In this document: positions 35,716 to 44,808 of the stretch, in pieces
How positions within the stretch are numbered: position 1 is the stretch's first letter
Layout of the letters: each line of letters opens with the position of its first letter
Assembly (NCBI GenBank): GCA_016706255.1
Contig: JADJJZ010000030.1
Span: forward strand, 124,001 to 188,000
Source of the DNA: Bacteroidota bacterium
GTDB taxonomy: Bacteria > Bacteroidota > Bacteroidia > Chitinophagales > BACL12
Length of the DNA: 64,000 bases
Direction of reading: 5' to 3'
Translations under genes and position numbers: made by a program
The notes under the pieces: generated by a model
The model's database searches: none
What the model was told of the DNA's origin: nothing
Seen by the model: only the letters and a program-made list of their open reading frames with translations

Positions 35716-37221
35716 TTAGCACATCAACTTCCCGGCAATCCAATACCTATAATCAAAAAACGATAACAACGCCTGTTGCTCATATGCATCGTTTGAAATG
35801 TCCTGCAGTTGTTGAAATAATTTTTCTAATTCTTTTTCAAGTTGAGCGGGATTTGTTACCACGAACGACCGTCTGAAAAAATTCAGAATCGCCTTTTCAA
35901 TTTCATATTTTAATTCCTGCTGCATCATAAAACGATATACACTTCTGATTAATCCGGGTAACAACAAGAAATTATTTAATTCGAAATGAATTAAAATATT
36001 TAACAATTTAACATGAACGGCAAACGAACGTAGCGGATGATTAAAATTTGAATTAATCAGCTTATTAATAATTCCCAACGCGTCAACATAATTTTTATCA
36101 TATATAAAATATGCAGCAAGCCTGATTAACGTGTCGTGATAAATATTTACAATCGGATGTTTTTCTTGGAGAAAAATATTCACTTCATCCACAACATTTT
36201 TTCCTGCAGCAATATCTTTATTAAAAATAATATCATCTAATTGCAACTGATAAATTACTGCTTTAAGATATTGCTCTTCTGCCTTGCCCGACACTGGCAG
36301 ACTGCGCATTTTTTCCAGTTGCCGGCGGTAATTATTTCTATCACCTTTATTAATAAATAATGAAATATAATTGTAATAAGCCCCAATTGCAGGAATATTT
36401 CTATTCAGCAATTGCGGTTGCATTTCTTCAAAAATGCGAATCGTTTTTTCCTGATAAAATAAAGCATTATCCCAATCGTTTAATAAACGATATAACAACG
36501 ATAGCGCCGCATTCCGCGAATTCCTGAAACGATAATTTTGTTTTTCGGTATCGGGTAGTGAAGTAAGTTCATTCAGCAGTTGGTATACTTCCAATTTAAT
36601 AAGCTGATTGCGTAATGGAAAATAAGTATTTACATAAAACAGTGCCTTCGTTAATCCCTGTCTCGTTACATAAGCATGTTTAATAATATCTGCACTTTCT
36701 GTAATCGATAAAACAATATCATCTGTTTTTTTTATTTTTTCTGCCTCATCATAAAAACGCAACAATTGAATCTGATGTGTTTGAAAAATAATCTGATAAG
36801 CGGGAAGCGTAACCGGATCGCTTAATTCAATACCTAAATCGGTAAAATGCTGACTTTGTTTTAATAATCCTTTTTCAGAAAGAATTTCTGCATAATCGAG
36901 CAATTCACGAATTTTAAATTGTGTGTTTTTTTCGCTGTGAAATGCGCGCAAACTTTTTAGTAATTGTTTGTACAAATAATTGCGAACGCTATGAATATTC
37001 GTTTTAGCGGCGCCAAGTTTTTCACGCAACTGCGCATCACTTTCAAATCCATGTTTATCAATTAAATGAAATAATTGAACATATGTTTGCGGCTTGTGAT
37101 TCGTAAATCCACCCGCAGATTTTACAAAATAACCCTTTTCACTTGCTGTCATAGCGGAAATCAGCTCAAATAAAGGTTTCCACTGATTCTTTAACTGCTC
37201 GGAATTTAGTGCTTTTGACAT
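35716..37221 (-). CDS. Conserved helical protein of unknown function, 501 residues
   Basis: A soluble, all-helical protein with no signal peptide. The N-terminal 110 residues look like a small DNA- or protein-binding helical module (MTASEKGYFVKSAGGF, KTNIHSVRNYLYKQLLKSLRAF). The remainder has TPR-like helix pairs (LLYRLLNDWDNALFYQEKTI, YHDTLIRLAAYFIYDKNYVDALGII). I have a sense of similar proteins in environmental Bacteroidota, but no function is known to me. It stands alone: repeat-rich DNA lies downstream and a divergent secreted-protein gene upstream. Confidence 0.65.
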   Translation of the reverse strand: MSKALNSEQLKNQWKPLFELISAMTASEKGYFVKSAGGFTNHKPQTYVQLFHLIDKHGFESDAQLREKLGAAKTNIHSVRNYLYKQLLKSLRAFHSEKNTQFKIRELLDYAEILSEKGLLKQSQHFTDLGIELSDPVTLPAYQIIFQTHQIQLLRFYDEAEKIKKTDDIVLSITESADIIKHAYVTRQGLTKALFYVNTYFPLRNQLIKLEVYQLLNELTSLPDTEKQNYRFRNSRNAALSLLYRLLNDWDNALFYQEKTIRIFEEMQPQLLNRNIPAIGAYYNYISLFINKGDRNNYRRQLEKMRSLPVSGKAEEQYLKAVIYQLQLDDIIFNKDIAAGKNVVDEVNIFLQEKHPIVNIYHDTLIRLAAYFIYDKNYVDALGIINKLINSNFNHPLRSFAVHVKLLNILIHFELNNFLLLPGLIRSVYRFMMQQELKYEIEKAILNFFRRSFVVTNPAQLEKELEKLFQQLQDISNDAYEQQALLSFFDYRYWIAGKLMC

Positions 37222-37294
37222 AAGTGCCTATAAAAATAGAGCATTCACGACAAATATTACCAATCTCGGAATATCAGATTTTCGCATTTTTTGT

Positions 37295-37326
37295 ATTGAC
37301 TTCGCCTTTTTTAGCTAATAGATTTG
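37295..37326 (+). promoter_or_regulatory. Promoter with -33 TTG and -7 TAGATTTG
   Basis: TTG at 37295-37297 and TAGATTTG at 37319-37326, 21 bases apart, match both parts of the Bacteroidota housekeeping promoter. The ATG at 37346 follows after 19 bases. Confidence 0.65.
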
Positions 37327-37345
37327 CCTAAAAAGTAGACTTATT

Positions 37346-39328
37346 ATGAAAAATTTAACCCTTTACTGTGCGTTTTCGCTGGTATTTTCGGCGAACGCTT
37401 TTTCCCAAAATTTAGTGTGGATGGCTGCATCCGATCCTTCATCCCCCAACCGTAACGACCAGGCATTTACCACTGAGCTGGATCTGAGTGGCAACCACTA
37501 TGTTGCCGGAAACTATGCTGATACCCTGTTTATAGATGGTGTAGCATATCCCAATTACATTAACGATGGTTCTAACGATGCCTATGTTGCAAAATATGAT
37601 GCCGCAGGTAACGTTTTGTGGGTGCAAACCATTAATGGACCGTCATCACAACTCATCAAATCGATGAAAGTAAATGCCTCAACCGGCGACTGTTATGTGA
37701 GCGGTGCTTTTATTGCTGATTTTTATGTGGGCGGAATTAAACAAAACTCCCAAACCTTCAGTGGATTTTCAACCAATTTTTATCGCTCTTTTATCATGCG
37801 ATTCGATGCAAGCGGGAATTTAATTTGGTCGAATAACACTTATAGTATCATGGGTTACCCGATTGACGGCGGTCAGTCCATAGCACTTTCTCCGCTTGGC
37901 GATTATGTGTATATGCAAAACGGATATATTGGCGATGTGCTTTTCGAAACCGGTGAAGCTTTTTTCCCAACCGGATTTGGAGACCAGGATATTTTATTGA
38001 CTAAATTTTCAACGGCAACAGGTCAAATAAGTTCGTATCGAAATAATATTCAACGATATCTGGTTGATGGTTATATTTTAGAAACCGACAGATCGGGAAA
38101 TGTAATTTTTGCCGGAAGCCATCGCAGAAACTGCATGAATGAAGTAGATACTGTTGCTTTTCCCTTTTGCGATACGAATCCATCATATGCATTGCCCGAT
38201 GGTTTTATCTGGAAAATGGATGCAAACTTCGGAAGTATCTGGGGCAAAGAAATAAATGGCCTCGGTTTTGAAATTGTTTCTGCAATTGGTACCGACGCAC
38301 AAAATAATGTGTATGCATACGGAACATTTGGCAGCAATGCAGATTTTGATGGCACCGTATTAATTCCCGATTCCGGTAAATCAAATGCTTTTGTTGCAAA
38401 ATTAAATGCAAGCGGCACGTATATGTTTTTAAAACAATTTTCTGCAGAGGAATTATACATGACTGAATATCCTACTGATGCAGAAGCACCATTTGCAGTC
38501 GATTCAAAAGGTAATGTATTTCTTGGCGGCGCTTTTTCCGGAACATTAAATTATTATGGTAATACATTATCATCTAACTCATCGCCGTATTTATTTTATG
38601 CAAACGGATATTTATTAAAATTGAGTAATACAGGGATATTAAAATGGGGCGAACGTTTCGCCGGCAACGTTGGACCGTTTGATGAAACCGCTGTGCATGG
38701 TATATCGGTGTTAGGTTCGTATTTAGCGGTAGGCGGTGAATTTGCATCAAACAATGTTTATCAAAACGACACCACCTATTCTGATCAAAATGCATATTTC
38801 CTCAGTTCCATTCAGGACTGTGATGTAAAAATTACAATTACTGCATCTGCTTTATTAGTGAGCGCCGCTTTCCCGGTAACATTAAGCACTCCATTACGCC
38901 CCGGTTATTCCTATCAGTGGCAGCGAAATAATATAGACATTCCCGGAGCAACTTCAAACACTTATGTTACAACCCTTACCGGTAATTATAAAGTAATTGT
39001 AACAACCGGTGTTTGCACTATCGAATCAAAACGTGTGCGTTTATTTTTACATCCACGTGAAGGCGGCGCCGACAATGCAGCTATAACTGTGTATCCAAAC
39101 CCTGCAAAGGAGCAACTTAATATTCAGGTGCCGGCATCACAATTCAATAAATCATTTAACTTAATTATTACCGATTTATCAGGAAGAATTGTTTATTCCG
39201 AAAATAGTAATTCCGGCGAATCCGGTTTAATTAATATTCATTTACAAAACAGTATCAGCAGTGGAACATATATCATCCAATTAGTTGGTGATAATTATAC
39301 TTCCTCTACTTCAGTAGTTATTGAATAA
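37346..39328 (+). CDS. Secreted beta-propeller-like protein with T9SS type A domain
   Basis: A 660-residue exported protein. The signal peptide ends NAFSQ. About 25-480 consists of repeats around GNHYVAGNY, GDCYVSGAF, NVYAYGTFG and NVFLGGAFSG spaced 50-60 residues apart, each paired with a KYDAAGNVLW or KLNASGTYMF strand, the SBBP-like pattern of a surface propeller. An Ig-like domain follows (about 510-570: SYQWQRNNIDIPGATSNTY), then a T9SS type A domain (ITVYPNPAKEQLNIQV, SGTYIIQLVGD). It would be exported by T9SS and fixed to the surface. The binding target is unknown. Confidence 0.85.
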   Translation: MKNLTLYCAFSLVFSANAFSQNLVWMAASDPSSPNRNDQAFTTELDLSGNHYVAGNYADTLFIDGVAYPNYINDGSNDAYVAKYDAAGNVLWVQTINGPSSQLIKSMKVNASTGDCYVSGAFIADFYVGGIKQNSQTFSGFSTNFYRSFIMRFDASGNLIWSNNTYSIMGYPIDGGQSIALSPLGDYVYMQNGYIGDVLFETGEAFFPTGFGDQDILLTKFSTATGQISSYRNNIQRYLVDGYILETDRSGNVIFAGSHRRNCMNEVDTVAFPFCDTNPSYALPDGFIWKMDANFGSIWGKEINGLGFEIVSAIGTDAQNNVYAYGTFGSNADFDGTVLIPDSGKSNAFVAKLNASGTYMFLKQFSAEELYMTEYPTDAEAPFAVDSKGNVFLGGAFSGTLNYYGNTLSSNSSPYLFYANGYLLKLSNTGILKWGERFAGNVGPFDETAVHGISVLGSYLAVGGEFASNNVYQNDTTYSDQNAYFLSSIQDCDVKITITASALLVSAAFPVTLSTPLRPGYSYQWQRNNIDIPGATSNTYVTTLTGNYKVIVTTGVCTIESKRVRLFLHPREGGADNAAITVYPNPAKEQLNIQVPASQFNKSFNLIITDLSGRIVYSENSNSGESGLINIHLQNSISSGTYIIQLVGDNYTSSTSVVIE

Positions 39329-39345
39329 AAAAGTTTTATTAAAAC

Positions 39346-39376
39346 AAAAGGTCACCGCACTTGGTGACCTTTTTTT
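39346..39376. terminator. Strong bidirectional intrinsic terminator
   Basis: AAAAGGTCACC-gcactt-GGTGACCTTTT forms an 11-base stem followed by more T on the + strand and T (from A) on the - strand. It lies between the converging T9SS gene and DUF1801 gene and can serve both. Confidence 0.9.
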
Positions 39377-39388
39377 GTGTACAGGTAT

Positions 39389-39742
39389 TTATTTATTTTC
39401 AAGCACTTCAATCGCAGCCTTCAATAACAATTTAATTTTTTTCACCGGCAAATCTTTTTCCGCATCCACCATAAATATTTTCATCCGCGAACGTTTCTCC
39501 TGAATTAATTCCGGAACATCCATTTTATTCCCATCAGCAAATCCAATATAAGGTTGTCCCGTTTTTTTATTCGTCCACAAGTAACACAACATTTTTCCCT
39601 TGTAATAAAAAAATGGCATACCGTATTTCCATTCGGGTGAAATATTTTTATGTTGCACCAAAATCAAATCACGCAACGATAGCAAGCAACTTTGTGTTGG
39701 TTCCGGTTGTGATAGGAAATAGTTGTCGGCGTTTGGGTGCAT
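39389..39742 (-). CDS. DUF1801-family protein
   Basis: A 117-residue soluble protein of the DUF1801/YdhG-like family. WKYGMPFFYYKGKMLCYLWTNKKT and IGFADGNKMDVPEL are the conserved blocks. Its biochemical function is not known. The ATG at 39742 opens the family's usual N-terminus. It is monocistronic, with a -7-like TAACTTTA about 10 bases upstream and a shared terminator downstream. Confidence 0.8.
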   Translation of the reverse strand: MHPNADNYFLSQPEPTQSCLLSLRDLILVQHKNISPEWKYGMPFFYYKGKMLCYLWTNKKTGQPYIGFADGNKMDVPELIQEKRSRMKIFMVDAEKDLPVKKIKLLLKAAIEVLENK

Positions 39743-39921
39743 TGTTGGTTAAAGTTAGGCGAATTTGTGGTTCGTTTTAAAAATTCTATCAGTTTCTTTG
39801 CTAAACGCAAGTTTTCGCTCCCAACTAAGAGTTGCCTTCAATTTACCGATGGTGATCAGGAGGAAAGTCCTTGTTTTAGAAGCAAAATAGGATTAACTTA
39901 GTTTTTGTAAATAAAATTCCT

Positions 39922-41154
39922 ATGTTTCGCCAGTTTCAATCGGTAACACTTGTAGTAGCCTTTATCTTTAATTTTAATATTAGTAATGCTCAAATTAGTT
40001 ATCCTGTTGTAAAAGCCGGATCTGACAATATGTTGTTGGCAAGCATGGAACAGAGTATTGATTATTCCGACGATACAATAGGTTTTTTTCCCAATTTGAT
40101 AACCAATTATGAATATAATACATATGGTGATCCCGAATTAACAAAATTTTATGCATGGAGTTCTAGCGACCAGGCCTACTACGAAATGAGCAATTTTGAA
40201 ACTTTCGAATATAGTGAAAATCAGCAACTTATAATTTATAAGGATGAAGACAGAACTATCACATACAGTTATAACTATTGTTTATTGCCGGAAGAAACAC
40301 AAACCTCATTCTATAATGATACTATAGTTGAAAAACATGATTTATATTATGATGAAATGTGCCGATTAATTGTTGACAAAAAAACCTTGTTTTCTTCTAA
40401 TTGGGAGGCAACAGCGGAACTAATCAGTTCCTATTTTTATCCTATGATCAATTATCAGGGAGCCTTGGAGGTCAGCACCCATTATTATTACAATGCTGAG
40501 GGCAAGTGTGTTGGCGATAGCTCTTTTGAGCGGGATCAGGGCGAGCTTGCATGGATAAGTAGAAGGTATCACCATTACACTTATTCCGGAAACTTATTGA
40601 GCACGGCTATTGAAGGTATGTACAACTCGTCTTTGGATATATATTATAATAATTCACGCAATACTTGGTATTATGATAGCAGCGACCATTTAATAGAAAA
40701 AACAATCGAAGATTGCTTGACTGATGATAATGTGTTTTATCCTTATTTAAAGGATATTTATAATTATAATGCAGAAGGTCTTTTAGAAACTTCAATTAGC
40801 TATCACCATACAGGATTAAACGATTGGTTTGCGGAATCTATAAGAACATATTACTATATGCCAAAACCACAAAATATTCCCGAACAAACAACAATATCTG
40901 TTTTTCCAAATCCTGCAACACATATAAGCTATATCAATCTCATTTCGGACCATGAAGACGAGGTGCAATTTACATTATATAATATTACCGGAAAAAAAAT
41001 ATTTCAATCTGATTTTATACCTATTACATACGGTAAAAATCAAATACCATTATATTTATATAATAACGCAGAGCCGGCTATATCATCCGGTAGTTATTTT
41101 TTATTAATTGAAGGCGCTCACAAGTATCCGACAACGCAGATAATTGTTTTGTAA
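39922..41154 (+). CDS. Secreted YD-repeat-like protein with T9SS type A domain
   Basis: A 410-residue exported protein. The signal peptide ends ISNAQ. The body is rich in Tyr, Asp and Asn, with repeats of about 40 residues (YNTYGDPELTKFYAW, YYNAEGKCVGDSSF, YTYSGNLLSTAIEG, YYDSSDHLIEKTIED, YNAEGLLETSISYHH) similar to RHS/YD-type strands. The last 85 residues are a T9SS type A domain (ISVFPNPATHIS, FTLYNITGKKIF, SGSYFLLIEG). It is monocistronic. Its function is unknown; a surface adhesin or structural protein is possible. Confidence 0.8.
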   Translation: MFRQFQSVTLVVAFIFNFNISNAQISYPVVKAGSDNMLLASMEQSIDYSDDTIGFFPNLITNYEYNTYGDPELTKFYAWSSSDQAYYEMSNFETFEYSENQQLIIYKDEDRTITYSYNYCLLPEETQTSFYNDTIVEKHDLYYDEMCRLIVDKKTLFSSNWEATAELISSYFYPMINYQGALEVSTHYYYNAEGKCVGDSSFERDQGELAWISRRYHHYTYSGNLLSTAIEGMYNSSLDIYYNNSRNTWYYDSSDHLIEKTIEDCLTDDNVFYPYLKDIYNYNAEGLLETSISYHHTGLNDWFAESIRTYYYMPKPQNIPEQTTISVFPNPATHISYINLISDHEDEVQFTLYNITGKKIFQSDFIPITYGKNQIPLYLYNNAEPAISSGSYFLLIEGAHKYPTTQIIVL

Positions 41155-41217
41155 CATTTTTTTAAATGGATTTTGCCCCATAACGCTTTCTTAAAAAACA
41201 CATATTTTTTAACCTGT

Positions 41218-41237
41218 TGGAGCAGCAAAATGCTCCA
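41218..41237. repeat. Hairpin after the YD-repeat-like gene
   Basis: TGGAGCA-gcaaaa-TGCTCCA is a perfect 7-base stem in the 243-base gap between convergent genes. A second small stem, CTCCG/CGGAG, lies about 35 bases further on. No T tract follows, so a terminator role is uncertain. Confidence 0.4.
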
Positions 41238-41397
41238 TCCCAGTTACATCCTCACCCGCCATCCGTTTCAACTCCGTTCCTGCGGAGCCGGGGTTTTCAC
41301 TTCTGTCGGGGCTAGCAGAAAAGTAGTTGCTCCGATTGGATTGAATTAATCGCGTTTTATAAAAACCCTTTGACTAATCCGAATTAATTTGTAAAGA

Positions 41398-43104
41398 TTA
41401 ACGCCGTGGTTCAACAAATAATTTAGCAGTTTGTATGGTATTATTCATTTTCAAAACACCAAAATAAATTCCTTCTGTTAGTTCGTTTAAATATATACTT
41501 GCAGTGCTGCTATTAATAGTTGAATGAACTATAGTTTTACCCTGCAAATCGAATAAATAAAATTCGCAAGGATATATTGCCGGATATAAATAAATAATAT
41601 TCTCACTAATATAAATTGATGCATTTTTATTTTCAGATGGAGCGGGAATTAAATCTTCAGGTGCAACACCTGTGTTTATTCTCGTTAAATAAAAATTCGA
41701 TTTACTATTTATATTATCAACAGAGGTGCCGGCAATAATGGCTTTTCCGGTAGGTTGAAACCCAATGGCTACCGATGTGTTATTGAATTCGTCCTGCTCC
41801 ATTTGAAAGGTACCCTGTTCGCCAAATATTGTATCTAAATCTCCTGTCGGTAAAAGTCGCATGGCAAATAAATGAGTTGGGTCTAATAAAGATGCTTCCC
41901 CGGTGTTTCCACAAACTAAAATTTTATCATCCGGTTGCACTAAAACATTATCTGCTCTGTCAGTACATGAATTAAAGTTATATAAGAGTGTTCCTTTGTC
42001 TGAAAAACTAAGATCCAATGTGCCATCCTTTTGCAACATAGCCATTGCGATTTTTCGTCGGCTGTATTGACAATAGGCCGGGTTTTCAATTACCATTGTT
42101 CCCACCGCAATTATTTGTCCGGTCGACAATATGTCAAATCCTGAGAGTAAAACCGTATCACTAAATTCCACAAAAGCAACTCCTGCATTACCAAAACTGT
42201 AATCCGGTTCACCATCGGGATGTAATTTATAAAATATGAATTTTCCGTCGCTGATGCCGGCAAGAAGTAGTTTCCCATCCGACATGATTTTTATACTTTT
42301 TGCAACGGAATTGCCGCCACTGAAATTTGTTATTATCAATCCATTGTCACCAAATGATGTGTCCAATATGCCATTTTGTAATGCTCTCCCAACAATGAAA
42401 CTATGGGTGTATGTTTCATTGTAGCTATATCCGCAAAAAAGAATTTTCCCATCTTTCTGTATAGCAATTGAATTGATGTTATCACTATCATAATTGCCGG
42501 AATACAAAACAGCACAACCATTTGTTCCAAATAAAGTATCAATAGTTCCATCAGGTAAAAATTGATATAAACATCCGTATGAATTAGGCCAGCCATTTGC
42601 ACATCCGCCAACTACTATTTTACCACTCTCTAATAACTCAATTGCACCACCTATTCTACTGAATATGCTGTCGTTTCCCGGTATTGCGACAACGCCATTT
42701 AAACCAAAATTAATATCAGGCGCTCCGTCTTCTAAAATTTTTGAAATTATTAAATTACTTGTTACACTTCTCTCCGATCCGGTGATATAAATTGCTCCTT
42801 CTGAATCAATTATCATATCAGTAGCAATTTCAAAATCACCTTCAATTTCTGAATTTACAACTCCTTGTTCACCAAATGTATTATCCATTACCCCATCTTG
42901 GCTGTAACAATTAAATACATTACTAATTAATAGCACAAAAATGGTAAACAGCAATTTGCCTTCTTTCAATGTGTTTTGAATACCCTGCTGTGGTTTTCTG
43001 CAGCATTGAGGGCCGAATGAGATGACGGAAATAATATGGCGCTTACCATTATTATGGCTTGCGTTCAGCCTATAAAGTATCAATCGTTTCATATTGTGTA
43101 ACAT
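41398..43104 (-). CDS. Secreted delta-60-repeat propeller with T9SS domain
   Basis: A 568-codon frame. The mature part consists of delta-60 repeats of about 50-60 residues (GVMDNTFGEQGVV, GAPDINFGLNGVV, GTIDTLFGTNGCA, GILDTSFGDNGLI, GEPDYSFGNAGVA, GTLDLSFSDKGTL, GDLDTIFGEQGTF), a propeller common in surface proteins, then a short type A T9SS-like end (EFYLFDLQGKTIVH, LTEGIYFGVLKM). The signal peptide (KLLFTIFVLLISNVFNCYSQ) starts about 45 residues in, so the real start could be the TTG at 42969; I keep the ATG at 43104 because a -7 element lies 47 bases before it. Confidence 0.75.
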   Translation of the reverse strand: MLHNMKRLILYRLNASHNNGKRHIISVISFGPQCCRKPQQGIQNTLKEGKLLFTIFVLLISNVFNCYSQDGVMDNTFGEQGVVNSEIEGDFEIATDMIIDSEGAIYITGSERSVTSNLIISKILEDGAPDINFGLNGVVAIPGNDSIFSRIGGAIELLESGKIVVGGCANGWPNSYGCLYQFLPDGTIDTLFGTNGCAVLYSGNYDSDNINSIAIQKDGKILFCGYSYNETYTHSFIVGRALQNGILDTSFGDNGLIITNFSGGNSVAKSIKIMSDGKLLLAGISDGKFIFYKLHPDGEPDYSFGNAGVAFVEFSDTVLLSGFDILSTGQIIAVGTMVIENPAYCQYSRRKIAMAMLQKDGTLDLSFSDKGTLLYNFNSCTDRADNVLVQPDDKILVCGNTGEASLLDPTHLFAMRLLPTGDLDTIFGEQGTFQMEQDEFNNTSVAIGFQPTGKAIIAGTSVDNINSKSNFYLTRINTGVAPEDLIPAPSENKNASIYISENIIYLYPAIYPCEFYLFDLQGKTIVHSTINSSTASIYLNELTEGIYFGVLKMNNTIQTAKLFVEPRR

Positions 43105-43151
43105 GCTGGGCGGAATGTTTGGGGACTATGAATATTAATAAATAATACAAA

Positions 43152-43159
43152 CAAATTTA
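43152..43159 (-). promoter_or_regulatory. -7 promoter element of the delta-60-repeat gene
   Basis: TAAATTTG on the - strand fits TAnnTTTG and is followed by an AT-rich leader of about 47 bases to the ATG at 43104. Confidence 0.4.
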
Positions 43160-43324
43160 TAAATAAACAACAACTTAGAGTAGTAAAATTGCCCCATTGC
43201 TCTTAACAGGTTACTTTGGTTGGGTTCCGGTTGTGAGAGATAATAATTATTAATGGGGTCAAACATTTCTTTAAGATTTCTACCAAGTTTAAATGCGATA
43301 AAAGATTTTTAACCGTATTCGTTT

Positions 43325-44416
43325 TTACAAAATCACAACTTCCACCATTGCGCTACCAACCTTAACAACATAAACTCCCGCCATCAAATCAGGTTGAATT
43401 AGGGGACTACAAATATCTTTAGTAATATTTATAAAAATTTCACCGGCGGCTGTATAAATTTCAATATACTCATTCTCTAATTCAGTTTCATCCGAAATTC
43501 TACACGATTCAGTTGTAAATGCCTGAATATCAGCATATTCTGAAACATCTCCACCAACACAAATCGACCTAATTTGCCATTCATATGGTGTTGAACAGGC
43601 GAGTCCCGCAACTTTTCTAAACGATTTTACACCCGATACAATTTTTGTTGTCCAATCCGCGGCGCCAACCGGTCGATATTGCAATTCAAAATGATCGACA
43701 TCAACCATTGGCGACCATTTTATTTTTGCGGTTGTTGCTGTAATTGCAGCTGTTGGAAGCGGAATAGGAGCAAAACAATCGACAGGTAATCCCGCTAAAA
43801 TAGGCGCGCCTTCAGTCAAATTAATTGCTGAAGAAAGTATGGTCATGTTTTCAAATCCGTAAGTAACTGTTTTTATGCGCATCCATCCATAATTCTCTGC
43901 TGCACCATTTTTAAGTACAAATCCTACATAGGTGTCGCCACTTGAAAATCCTCCCAAATTAAATACTGTGCTACATGCGCCTCCGCTATCAATTTGCCAA
44001 TTATTAATAAAAACCGGCGCTTCAATTGTTGCAAGGCCAACGCCAATAAATGCACCCAATTCAAGCTCTTGTGCCATATTAATATCTACAACGTTAGTTC
44101 CTGCTCCAAAACAATATTGTGTAAACGTTCCCGTGTAAAACAGCACACCATTTTCTCCCAAGGGCTCAATACTAAAATACCCAAACTCTCCGGCAAAGGT
44201 CGTCCAATCATAATATACTGCCTCAATCCTAAAATCATCAGCGCCATTACCATCAACATCCAAAAACACCTCATCCGGCGCCGGAAACGGCCCATCATAG
44301 ACCATAATATCCGGGTCATAATCAGTAACCACAACCTGCCCCGATCCCGCGATTGGTAAAAATGCTGCAGCAAATAAATGGTAAGCGCCAAGTTTCTTAT
44401 TCGTAATTGCTCTCAT
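43325..44416 (-). CDS. Secreted FN3-domain protein with T9SS-like C-terminus
   Basis: A 363-residue exported protein with an N-terminal signal (ending AGSGQ). Residues about 40-205 form a beta-rich domain with a calcium-loop-like segment (FLDVDGNGADDFRI). Residues about 215-305 form a fibronectin type III domain (PTAAITATTAKIKWSPMVDV, ACSTPYEWQIRSIC). The C-terminal 55 residues (IEIYTAAGEIFINITKDI, LMAGVYVVKVGSAMVEVVI) look like a shortened type A sorting domain. The function is unknown. The parS-like cluster lies just upstream. Confidence 0.75.
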   Translation of the reverse strand: MRAITNKKLGAYHLFAAAFLPIAGSGQVVVTDYDPDIMVYDGPFPAPDEVFLDVDGNGADDFRIEAVYYDWTTFAGEFGYFSIEPLGENGVLFYTGTFTQYCFGAGTNVVDINMAQELELGAFIGVGLATIEAPVFINNWQIDSGGACSTVFNLGGFSSGDTYVGFVLKNGAAENYGWMRIKTVTYGFENMTILSSAINLTEGAPILAGLPVDCFAPIPLPTAAITATTAKIKWSPMVDVDHFELQYRPVGAADWTTKIVSGVKSFRKVAGLACSTPYEWQIRSICVGGDVSEYADIQAFTTESCRISDETELENEYIEIYTAAGEIFINITKDICSPLIQPDLMAGVYVVKVGSAMVEVVIL

Positions 44417-44495
44417 GGTTTAACTTTTGGGTATTTCAAAAATAATAAAATAAATCAATAGAAACCATGCAACCCCTTTTTTGAATCCGTACTAA

Positions 44496-44511
44496 CGTTC
44501 CACGTGAAACA
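44496..44511. promoter_or_regulatory. parS-like site 1
   Basis: CGTTCCACGTGAAACA differs from the bacterial ParB site consensus (TGTTNCACGTGNAACA) only at the first base. It is the first of three such sites between 44496 and 44696. Confidence 0.7.
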
Positions 44512-44564
44512 ATAAAAAATCCGTCCCAATCCGTTTAATCCGTTCAACCTGTGTTCCATTATAA

Positions 44565-44580
44565 CGTTCCACGTGGAACA
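44565..44580. promoter_or_regulatory. parS-like site 2
   Basis: CGTTCCACGTGGAACA contains the perfect 14-base palindrome GTTCCACGTGGAAC, the core recognised by chromosomal ParB. Confidence 0.75.
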
Positions 44581-44641
44581 CGGGGAACACCCAATATCAT
44601 CCATCTATTATAGATCGTACAAAAATCCGCGTCCATCCACT

Positions 44642-44682
44642 AAAATCCGCGACCCGCCCCGCCGGGTTCTGCGTTGCATGTG
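44642..44682 (+). repeat. Direct repeat copy 1 upstream of mnmG
   Basis: About 41 bases starting AAAATCCGCGACCCGCC and running into CATGTG, nearly identical to 44727-44767. It is far more GC-rich than its surroundings. The third parS-like site begins at its end. Confidence 0.75.
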
Positions 44683-44696
44683 TTCCACGTGGAACA
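44681..44696. promoter_or_regulatory. parS-like site 3
   Basis: TGTTCCACGTGGAACA is a perfect 16-base palindrome matching the ParB consensus. A decayed version (GTTCCATGTGTGGAAC) follows the second direct repeat near 44759. Confidence 0.8.
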
Positions 44697-44726
44697 TTCA
44701 AACAAAAAAATCAGCCCCAATCAGCA

Positions 44727-44767
44727 AAAATCCGCGACCCGCCCCGCCGGGTTCTGCGTTCCATGTG
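44727..44767 (+). repeat. Direct repeat copy 2 upstream of mnmG
   Basis: Second copy of the GC-rich 41-base repeat, differing mainly at one base before CATGTG. The parS palindrome that follows copy 1 is degenerate here. Confidence 0.75.
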
Positions 44768-44794
44768 TGGAACTTTAATCCAGTACTTCTTATT

Positions 44795-44802
44795 TATCTT
44801 TG
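44795..44802 (+). promoter_or_regulatory. -7 promoter element of mnmG
   Basis: TATCTTTG fits TAnnTTTG exactly and ends 6 bases before the ATG at 44809, predicting an almost leaderless message. The TTG within it is therefore not the start codon. Confidence 0.6.
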
Positions 44803-44808
44803 CAAACG

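Noticed and set aside
44420..44808. A + strand frame of 86 codons (44573-44833) upstream of mnmG
   Set aside because: It crosses the parS-like palindromes and the direct repeats and overlaps the mnmG start; its translation is repeat-derived.
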